18,973 nt of DNA from a bacterium. Its GTDB lineage: Bacteria; Babelota; Babeliae; Babelales; GCA-2401785. The notes under the pieces are model-generated. The model was not told the DNA's origin. It was given only the letters and a program-made list of their open reading frames with translations, and searched no databases. The translations under genes and the position numbers were made by a program. Location of the stretch: contig DAOVOC010000003.1 of assembly GCA_030629865.1 (NCBI GenBank), forward strand, positions 1 to 18,973, in the 5' to 3' direction. Shown here piece by piece: positions 8,097 through 13,885 of the stretch; within the stretch, counting starts at the first letter, position 1, and the number at the start of each line of letters is the position of its first letter.

Positions 8097-9152
8097 ATGG
8101 GGATAGCTGTGGATGTCTATTTTCTTATTCTTGCCGGTGGTAGTGGTACTCGTTTGTGGCCACTCAGTAGAAAATGTAAGCCAAAACAATTTTTAAAACT
8201 TGGAAGTGGGGATACTCTTTTAGAAAGAACAATTGAAAGAATTCGTCCGCTGCTTTCGAGTGGAAATCATCTTGGTTTTGTGGCGCCATCATGTTACGAG
8301 TCACATCTTGAAAGCTTTTTGTGTCGGGATAAAGATTTTTTTGTGTCAGAGCCTGAGCCAAGAAATACTGCTGGTGCAATTCTTTTGAGTTGTGCGCAAC
8401 TTTTAAATAGGTCTCGTGTTAATGAATTCAGTGATCCGGTCGTTGTTTTTTTGCCATCGGATCATTGTGTTATCGATGATGTTGCATTTAGAAAAAGCCT
8501 TACAAAATCCATAGAGGTTGCTCAAAAACAAGACGCAATAGTTTTGCTTGGTGTTAAGCCGAATGAGCAGAAAAAAACTTATGGATATGTTTGCGTTGAT
8601 TATTTTAAGTCGTCTCAAGATGTTCTTAAGGTGAAAAAATTTATTGAAAAACCTAATGAGACAATTGCGGAAAATTTATTGAAAATGGGCGGGGTTTATT
8701 GGAATACAGGAATATATGTTGGGAGAGTTTCTACAATTGTAAAAACTGCTAGGGAGAAATGTCCTGATGTTTGGGATGCTGTTTCTAGAAGTTTTTGGGG
8801 AAGTGCTTATTACTCAGATGTTCCGTGCGTTTCATTTGATTATGCTCTTGCCGAAAAGGCGAGAAATTTATGGCTTATTCCATGTGAATGTGGTTGGAAC
8901 GATGTTGGTAACTTACATATGTTTTTAAAAGAAGAAAAAAAGGCTGGTGGAAAAACATATACAAAAACTTTTTATGGTAAGGATAATTTGGCTCGTGCAG
9001 GAAATAAAAAAGTTGTTTTTTGCGGAGTTTCAGATATTTGTCTTATAGAAACTTCTGATACAACTCTTGTTGTGCATAAAGATTCTGTTGAGTCTGTAAA
9101 GGACCTTGTAAATTTGCTTGAAGATGACGTTCAACATTCCAGATTGTTGTAA
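8097..9152 (+). CDS. manC: Mannose-1-phosphate guanylyltransferase (GDP-mannose pyrophosphorylase)
   Basis: Makes GDP-mannose from GTP and mannose-1-phosphate in the cytoplasm. The 351 residues cover the nucleotidyltransferase domain: LAGGSGTRLWPLSR (12-25), PKQF (29-32), EPRNTA (87-92), LPSDH (119-123), FIEKP (182-186), WNTGIY (202-207) and a WNDVGNL motif later. The length fits the stand-alone form; the C-terminal phosphomannose isomerase domain of the long ManC/AlgA type is absent. An in-frame TGA at 8091-8093 excludes starts between that codon and the ATG at 8097. GTG at 8109 is an alternative, preceded by GGGGA, and would remove four residues. The gene is the likely source of mannosyl donor for the polyprenyl-phosphate transferase encoded downstream. 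No phosphomannomutase (manB) is in the window. Confidence 0.9.
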   Translation: MGIAVDVYFLILAGGSGTRLWPLSRKCKPKQFLKLGSGDTLLERTIERIRPLLSSGNHLGFVAPSCYESHLESFLCRDKDFFVSEPEPRNTAGAILLSCAQLLNRSRVNEFSDPVVVFLPSDHCVIDDVAFRKSLTKSIEVAQKQDAIVLLGVKPNEQKKTYGYVCVDYFKSSQDVLKVKKFIEKPNETIAENLLKMGGVYWNTGIYVGRVSTIVKTAREKCPDVWDAVSRSFWGSAYYSDVPCVSFDYALAEKARNLWLIPCECGWNDVGNLHMFLKEEKKAGGKTYTKTFYGKDNLARAGNKKVVFCGVSDICLIETSDTTLVVHKDSVESVKDLVNLLEDDVQHSRLL

Positions 9153-9176
9153 TGGCATTTTTTTAAGGAGTGAATT

Positions 9177-9896
9177 GTGAGAGAAGAGGCTATAAAAGAA
9201 AATCATCCTTGTAGATACGAATTTGACGAGTTTGTAAAAGGATATAGAAAGCGACAGGACCAACTTTTGTGGCTTTCTGGGGAAAGCTCAGAATATTTTG
9301 CAAAGTACAAAGCGCAGAAGCTGTTGGAATGGTTGCCGGAGCTTATAGATAAAAAAATTAAAGTTTTAGACTATGGGTGTGGTGATGGGGTGATGGCGTC
9401 ATACATTCCAAAATATTTTAAGAATTCCATTGTATATGGGACAGATCCTTCTGAAAAGAGCATCCGTGAGGCGTCTCAGTTGTTTCCAGATATTTCTTTT
9501 TCTGTAATTAAGGGAGAGACTGTTCCTTATGATAATGAGGTGTTTGATCTTGTTTTTGCTGCGGGAGTGTTTCATCATATTCCATTTGAAGAGCACAAGC
9601 GTTGGGTATATGAAACTTTTCGTGTATTGAAAAAAGACGGAATTTTTGTTTTTTTTGATATCAATCCACTAAATCCTATTGCACACTATGTTTTTAAAAC
9701 ACATCCAATGGATCAGAGTGCAAAAATGCTTTCTCCATGGTATGCAAGAAAACTTTTTAAAGAATATGGTTTTGTTTCTACAAAGTTTTATTGTTTTTTC
9801 CCTCATTTTTTACGGTGGATGAGATTTATTGAACCATACATTGCTTGGTTGCCATTTGGTGCGCATCATGCATGTATTGTTAGGCGTAGCAAATAG
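9177..9896 (+). CDS. Class I SAM-dependent methyltransferase
   Basis: A 239-residue protein with the Rossmann-like fold of SAM methyltransferases (Methyltransf_11/25 type). Motif I is VLDYGCGDG (63-71), followed by the acidic residue of GTDPSEKS, then DNEVFDLVFAAGVFHHIP and a post-motif RVLKKDG. The C-terminal third is hydrophobic and aromatic (FPHFLRWMRFIEPYIAWLPF), which could dock on the membrane or a lipid-linked substrate. The start is GTG at 9177 with a clear AAGGAG (9165-9170) six bases upstream. It lies 24 bases after manC and is followed by the largest non-coding gap before the glycosyltransferase, so it is probably the last gene of the precursor block. Methylation of a sugar or lipid-linked intermediate is likely from context; the substrate cannot be read from the sequence. 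Confidence 0.85.
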   Translation: MREEAIKENHPCRYEFDEFVKGYRKRQDQLLWLSGESSEYFAKYKAQKLLEWLPELIDKKIKVLDYGCGDGVMASYIPKYFKNSIVYGTDPSEKSIREASQLFPDISFSVIKGETVPYDNEVFDLVFAAGVFHHIPFEEHKRWVYETFRVLKKDGIFVFFDINPLNPIAHYVFKTHPMDQSAKMLSPWYARKLFKEYGFVSTKFYCFFPHFLRWMRFIEPYIAWLPFGAHHACIVRRSK

Positions 9897-9958
9897 AAAA
9901 TAGTGGTTTTTAGTGTACTCGCCCTTGCGTTAACGTGATGTTCTGATACCATCTGATT

Positions 9959-9982
9959 TCAAGAACGCCATTGGTTCCTTGA
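9959..9982 (+). other. Bulged inverted repeat in the intergenic region
   Basis: TCAAGAAC (9959-9966) pairs with GTTCCTTGA (9974-9982) as eight base pairs with one bulged C and a seven-base loop. It lies in the 9897-10097 gap. It could be an RNA hairpin or a protein-binding site. No T-run follows, so it is not a standard terminator. Confidence 0.4.
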
Positions 9983-9987
9983 CGTGT

Positions 9988-10014
9988 TGTTAAGCAAGAA
10001 TTAAGGGGGCGCGG
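9988..10014 (+). promoter_or_regulatory. Possible JUMPStart-like element
   Basis: TGTTAAGC (9988-9995) followed at a short distance by GGGGGCGCGG (10005-10014) recalls the enterobacterial JUMPStart sequence found in leaders of polysaccharide operons, which contains TGTTAAGC and then a GGGGCGG-containing ops part. The spacing is longer here and the ops-like part matches only partly. The G-run also looks like a ribosome binding site for the small ORF at 10015. It is a resemblance made from memory, in an otherwise unexplained leader. Confidence 0.25.
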
Positions 10015-10113
10015 ATGATAAGGCAAAACATTCTTTTTAAGTCTGTTGAGACTTTTCACCATTCCAGTCCTCTAAAATTTTGCGAGGGGGAGGACCTATG
10101 GAAAATAGTATGA
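10015..10113 (+). CDS. Possible 32-residue leader peptide ORF
   Basis: ATG at 10015 is preceded by AAGGGGG (10003-10009), a fair ribosome binding site with a 5-base spacer. The frame runs 32 codons to TGA at 10111-10113, overlapping the glycosyltransferase start (10098) by 16 bases in another frame. The product begins MIRQNILFKSVETFHHSS and has no recognisable domain. A perfect hairpin, AAGTCT GTTG AGACTT (10039-10054), lies within it. It could be a leader peptide whose translation affects folding around the downstream start, or a chance ORF. Length alone gives little support. Confidence 0.3.
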   Translation: MIRQNILFKSVETFHHSSPLKFCEGEDLWKIV

Positions 10114-11051
10114 AACTGATTTCTGTTGTTGTCCCTTGTTACAACGAATTCGATAATTTACAGAATGTTTATGATCGTGTAACCGCGGTTTTCGAGAATT
10201 TTCCCTATCAGCTAGAACTTCTTTTAGTAGATGACGGTAGTGCTGATAAATCCCGTGAAAAATATGACGAGTTAGTGGCGCTTGATGAGCGTGTACGCGT
10301 TGTGCTAATGTCGCGTAATTTCAGTGGTCCTGAACCAATACTTTTTGCAGGATTAAAAACAGCAAAAGGTGATGCTGTTGTTTTGCTTGACGCAGATTTG
10401 CAGGACCCACCAGAATTAATTCGTGATTTTGCAAAGAAATGGGAAGAGGGATACTCAGTTGTTTACGGCGTTCGTAGCAAGCGGGAAGGAAGTCTGGTAA
10501 GACGAATTGGATACACCTGCTTTTATCGGATTATTAGGTATCTTTCTTTTGTTGATTTCCCTGTTGATGCGGGGCACTTTAGTCTTTTGGATAGAAGAGT
10601 GGTCGATATTATTGCTTCTCTTTCCGAAAAAGATGTTTTTGTACGTGGTTTGAGAGCTTGGGTTGGGTTTAAGCAAATTGGTGTAGAATATAATCGTCCT
10701 GATAGAGAGTTCGGGGAGACAACGTTTAGTTTTTTTAGATATGTTCGTACTGCTAAAGATGCGATTGTTAATTTTTCTTACAAGCCGCTTGAATATGTTT
10801 CCAGCATTGCTATAGGTTCTGCAACATTGACTGCAATTGCTGGGTTTTTTTATCTTTACATTGCGTTTACAAAAGATGCGCCACGCGGGTTCTTTACGTT
10901 GCTCATGGCGATTCTCATTTTGGGTACTTTGCAACTTGTGGCGCTTGGGGTTATTGCTGAATATCTGATAAGAATATTTAGGGAAGTAAAAGCACGTCCC
11001 CCGTATGTGATTGATAAGATATTGGAAAAAAAGAAAGGGGATCGTGAGTAG
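10098..11051 (+). CDS. GtrB/DPM1-type polyprenyl-phosphate glycosyltransferase (GT2)
   Basis: Predicted to transfer a sugar from a nucleotide donor to undecaprenyl (polyprenyl) phosphate on the cytoplasmic face. The 317-residue protein has a GT2 domain with VVPCYNE (11-17), LLVDDGSAD (42-50), MSRNFSGP (71-78) and LDADLQDPPEL (97-107), then DAGHFSLLDRR and the GET motif (206-208) of the DPM1/GtrB/ArnC branch. Two membrane helices follow at about 233-255 and 265-290, the usual GtrB layout. The common GE-T/S-K ending reads GETTF, so the usual Lys is absent. I chose ATG 10098 because GGGGGAGG lies just before it; a TTG at 10080 in frame has no ribosome binding site. With manC upstream and three GT-C-like genes downstream, polyprenyl-phosphate-mannose is the favoured product, with glucose as the alternative. 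It overlaps the next gene by 8 bases. Confidence 0.88.
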   Translation: MENSMKLISVVVPCYNEFDNLQNVYDRVTAVFENFPYQLELLLVDDGSADKSREKYDELVALDERVRVVLMSRNFSGPEPILFAGLKTAKGDAVVLLDADLQDPPELIRDFAKKWEEGYSVVYGVRSKREGSLVRRIGYTCFYRIIRYLSFVDFPVDAGHFSLLDRRVVDIIASLSEKDVFVRGLRAWVGFKQIGVEYNRPDREFGETTFSFFRYVRTAKDAIVNFSYKPLEYVSSIAIGSATLTAIAGFFYLYIAFTKDAPRGFFTLLMAILILGTLQLVALGVIAEYLIRIFREVKARPPYVIDKILEKKKGDRE

Positions 11052-12018
11052 ATGCCTGGTCGTTGGTGGTGGAAATTTTATCGGCTCTAACATAGTTCGT
11101 CGACTTGTAGAGCAGGGAATGGAAGTCCATATTCTTGAAGAGCATGCGTCTGACCTTTGGCGGTTGCATGATTTTTTTTATCGCATAGATATTCATAGAA
11201 CAGATTTCCAAGATTTGGATTCATTGATTTCTATAATTGGTGGGATTGCTCCTGATCTTGTTTTTAATACGGTAAATTACGGTTGTCGCGTCCATCATGA
11301 TGATGTTGAGCGTATTTATGACGTTAATTTTACGAGCACAATTAACGTTTTGAAAGCATGTAAAAAAGTTGGGTTTGGATGCTTTGTAAATACTGGAACT
11401 TCAGAAGAATACGGCTACAAGAGTGGATGTATAAGTGAGGATATGGCTCCTGCGCCACGAAGTCACTACGGTGTTGCAAACGTTGCTGCTACGACATATT
11501 GCTTGCACGAGGCCCTTGCCAATGATCTTCCGATTTATACTGTTCGTCCATTTTGCGCGTTTGGTGATTACGAGTCCCGCTCAAAATTGATCGGTGCAAT
11601 TTTTGCAGGTATGATACGGCGTGTTCCCGTTTTTTTACTTTCTCCAGAAGCAGCACGTGATTTTATATATATAGACGATCTTGTTGATATCTATCTTTAT
11701 ATCGCTAGGTGTAGACCTACTAATTACCATATTTTTAATGGTGGTACTGGGGTTGCAATAAGGGTTATTGATGTTGTTGAAGAAATTCAACAGATTTTTA
11801 ATCAGAAGATAGATGTTCATTGGGATGCGAAAAATCAAAATTCAGCTTTAAATAAAAGCTCTCGAAGTGCTGATATGACAAGAGCTATGAAAACTCTTTC
11901 TTGGGTTTCTCGTAGATCATTTCGTGAAGGTTTGGTTGAATCATTTGAATGGTTTTCTAAGAATTTTCACATGTACAAAGGTGGTGGTGAGAGAGAGCTA
12001 ATAATGTCTCGACTCTAA
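11044..12018 (+). CDS. Extended SDR (NAD-dependent epimerase/dehydratase family) with altered active-site motifs
   Basis: A 324-residue protein of the nucleotide-sugar epimerase/dehydratase family, with an N-terminal Rossmann start LVVGGGNFIGS (5-15), TGTSEEYG (117-124), a YGVAN segment (142-146), VRPFCAFG and the late RDFIYIDDLVD motif. Two hallmark residues differ: the glycine motif reads G-G-G-N-F-I-G rather than G-G-x-G-F-I-G, and the catalytic YxxxK reads Tyr142-Gly-Val-Ala-Asn146, so the lysine is missing. The rest of the fold, including the C-terminal substrate region, is intact and shows no frameshift. It may be an epimerase or reductase with unusual chemistry or a non-catalytic partner; the reaction cannot be assigned. 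I chose GTG 11044, preceded by AAAGGGG and overlapping the upstream stop by 8 bases. A TTG at 11011 has no support. Confidence 0.82.
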   Translation: MSRCLVVGGGNFIGSNIVRRLVEQGMEVHILEEHASDLWRLHDFFYRIDIHRTDFQDLDSLISIIGGIAPDLVFNTVNYGCRVHHDDVERIYDVNFTSTINVLKACKKVGFGCFVNTGTSEEYGYKSGCISEDMAPAPRSHYGVANVAATTYCLHEALANDLPIYTVRPFCAFGDYESRSKLIGAIFAGMIRRVPVFLLSPEAARDFIYIDDLVDIYLYIARCRPTNYHIFNGGTGVAIRVIDVVEEIQQIFNQKIDVHWDAKNQNSALNKSSRSADMTRAMKTLSWVSRRSFREGLVESFEWFSKNFHMYKGGGERELIMSRL

Positions 12019-12127
12019 TTCTTTTATATAGCGTGTGATATTTGGAGAAATGATTTTTTTTGGGTTTTCCTAATTAGCTGTGCCTGGCATTTGTTTTGGC
12101 ATACAAATTTTTTATTGGGAGTGCTTT

Positions 12128-13798
12128 ATGGAGAATGGAACAGCCAAAATTTTACTTTCTGCCATTCTCTTTTTGGGATCGTTTGCTGTATGGACGATTC
12201 CTTACAAGGATTGGCGTTTTTTTGACGATGATTACGGTGCAATTTACATTGGCACAATTTCATCGTTTGCTGAAATAAAAGACTACTTTGGAAGCAACCC
12301 AAACGACCGTTCAATTTTGCCATCTAATATGCGAGATGCTACGCCATGGTCGTTTTTTGGCGTGATGTATCGTCCTCTTGCACTTATAATGTATGCCGCA
12401 GAGGTTTATCTATTTGGACCATTTAATCCTCGTGCTTACTTTTTTGTTTCAATGGCGCTGCATGCTGCTTGTGGAGTGATGTTGTTTTATCTTTTTTCAT
12501 TTCTTATGCCGCTTTTATATGCTTTTTTTTGTGCAATAACATTTTTGTTTTATCCAATTATGGGCGAATTTATCGGCCGTTTTGTTATGCAAACATATAG
12601 CATTGCGCTTTTGGGAGTTGGATTTTCGATTGCTTTTTTGCGTGGATATTTAGACTCAGAAAAAAAAATGATGTATTTTTTATCACTTTTTATTTTTGGG
12701 ACTACGTTGTTTGTTCACGAAATTGTGGTTGTTTTTCCGGTGTGGCTGCTGTGTGTTTTGCCATTTTATTTTGATGCAAGTGCCTTTCCATCATTGCGAA
12801 CATTTCTGAGAGGCGCTTTTTTTGCCGCTGGCTACTTTGGAGTTGTTGTATTTAATCTTATGATGCGAGCTTTAGTATATCCCGTGTCTATGAAATCTAA
12901 TTACATGGTTTTGCGGCCAATGGAGATTTTGTGGCGGCTTAAGATACGAATTTTTGATCTGATTACGCTGGTTATTGATGCTCTTGGTCTTACTGCGGTT
13001 CCAGGGGGGAATCGTTTACGTAAAAGCATTGTTTTACTAGTTGTTTTGATGTTACTGCTCATCGTTTTTGTTCGCTCGAAACGTAAGCGCGATGCTGTTG
13101 TTCTTGGCTTAGGGTTTTTTCTTTTTTCGTGGCCTGCTTTTGCAATTACTCATCAGGCTCGTTACCTATACTTAGGATTGCCATTTTTACTTGGCGCTTT
13201 TGGTATATTACTTTCTTCTCAGCGTAGGATTAATAAGTTTTTGACATTTTGTTGGTTGGCTATCCCAATTTCGGGTCTTTTATATGGTGCAGCAAGCACG
13301 TTTGCACGTGAAAAAAAATATATTGTAGTTGATAATGCATTCAAAAAACTGGCGAGAAATGATTTTTTATTTGATAAGCCAATTTGTTTTGTTGGTGCTC
13401 CTAAGGAATGGATTCCGCATCCTGGGGCTGCACAGGCTATTTGGATCTATCGCGGTAACAGTTCTGCACCGGTTTGTCATGATCCTCAGTTAAATGTTTG
13501 TTGCTTAGAAAAGCATTCTCCTCTCGATGAAATGCAAATTCCCAGAGATGCGATTGTTGACATTTCTGTTCAAAACAACGTTGTACACATTGTGAGCAAA
13601 ACGCCAGAAAAGGCATGGGTGTGGACTCATAATCCGTTTGGACAAGAATTTAAATGCTCTATGGGAGAGCGTAGAATTATAAAAGCTTCCTCTGATAGAG
13701 GATTTGAAATTGCCGTTATCCTGAATAAAAAATGGTCTGATTTGCAATTGAAATTTGTAACTTGGGATTTTAACAGGCAAAAATTTAAAATTATTTAA
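12128..13798 (+). CDS. Polytopic membrane protein, GT-C-type glycosyltransferase-like (paralogue 1)
   Basis: First of three tandem paralogues (556 residues). After one membrane helix (8-25) comes an extracytoplasmic loop with an acidic cluster in WRFFDDDYGA (Asp33-35), then PNDRSILPSN, YRPL (81-84) and about eight to nine further helices. FVHE (Glu198) after a helix and HQARYLYLGLPF later complete a pattern known from GT-C glycosyltransferases of the PMT/TMTC type: acidic first loop, YRPL, a Glu after a helix, and RYxYL. Residues about 395-556 form a hydrophilic C-terminal domain, probably extracytoplasmic, with FVGAP, IWIYRGNSS and a terminal VTWDF motif. Such enzymes use polyprenyl-phosphate sugars, matching the GtrB-like gene upstream. 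ATG 12128 has GGGAG six bases upstream; an in-frame start at 12080 lacks one. The GT-C call rests on motif pattern, not on a search. Confidence 0.68.
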   Translation: MENGTAKILLSAILFLGSFAVWTIPYKDWRFFDDDYGAIYIGTISSFAEIKDYFGSNPNDRSILPSNMRDATPWSFFGVMYRPLALIMYAAEVYLFGPFNPRAYFFVSMALHAACGVMLFYLFSFLMPLLYAFFCAITFLFYPIMGEFIGRFVMQTYSIALLGVGFSIAFLRGYLDSEKKMMYFLSLFIFGTTLFVHEIVVVFPVWLLCVLPFYFDASAFPSLRTFLRGAFFAAGYFGVVVFNLMMRALVYPVSMKSNYMVLRPMEILWRLKIRIFDLITLVIDALGLTAVPGGNRLRKSIVLLVVLMLLLIVFVRSKRKRDAVVLGLGFFLFSWPAFAITHQARYLYLGLPFLLGAFGILLSSQRRINKFLTFCWLAIPISGLLYGAASTFAREKKYIVVDNAFKKLARNDFLFDKPICFVGAPKEWIPHPGAAQAIWIYRGNSSAPVCHDPQLNVCCLEKHSPLDEMQIPRDAIVDISVQNNVVHIVSKTPEKAWVWTHNPFGQEFKCSMGERRIIKASSDRGFEIAVILNKKWSDLQLKFVTWDFNRQKFKII

Positions 13799-13846
13799 AA
13801 ACAAAAAAATATTGTGATTGCTTGCCAACTGCAGGAAAAGCATTAA

Positions 13847-13862
13847 TCTGATGGCCATCAGA
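13847..13862. promoter_or_regulatory. Perfect 16-base palindrome upstream of the second GT-C-like gene
   Basis: TCTGATGGCCATCAGA is a perfect palindrome with no central spacer. It ends 10 bases before the GGAGGGAGGAG ribosome binding site of the next gene and starts 48 bases after the previous stop. The lack of loop and of a T-run argues against a terminator. The symmetry fits an operator for a dimeric regulator, but an RNA hairpin that affects translation is also possible. Confidence 0.45.
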
Positions 13863-13885
13863 CATGGCATCTGGAGGGAGGAGTT

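Noticed and set aside
9979..10007. TTGACG as a -35 box for a sigma-70 promoter in the intergenic region.
   Set aside because: At a 17-base spacing the -10 position reads TAAGGG, and nearby hexamers are no better. The -35 match alone is not enough to call a promoter.
10080..10097. Upstream in-frame TTG start for the glycosyltransferase.
   Set aside because: It would place the strong GGGGGAGG ribosome binding site inside the coding region, and no ribosome binding site precedes the TTG. ATG 10098 fits far better.
11011..11043. TTG start extending the SDR by 11 residues into the glycosyltransferase gene.
   Set aside because: The extension (MIRYWKKRKGI) is not family-like, and GTG 11044 has AAAGGGG upstream and places the Rossmann motif at the usual position near the N-terminus.
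10455..11093. A 212-codon open frame on the minus strand opposite the glycosyltransferase gene.
   Set aside because: It is antisense to a well-supported GT2 gene with conserved motifs. Its translation is rich in Ser, Asn, Lys and Ile with no domain, and it has no ribosome binding site. It is a shadow of the coding frame.
12085..12102. Direct repeat TGGCAT at 12085-12090 and 12097-12102.
   Set aside because: Six bases at 12-base spacing can easily arise by chance, and no further copies or symmetry support a binding site.
12080..12127. Upstream in-frame start extending the first GT-C-like protein by 16 residues.
   Set aside because: It has no ribosome binding site, while ATG 12128 has GGGAG six bases upstream. 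The shorter N-terminus also matches the paralogues.
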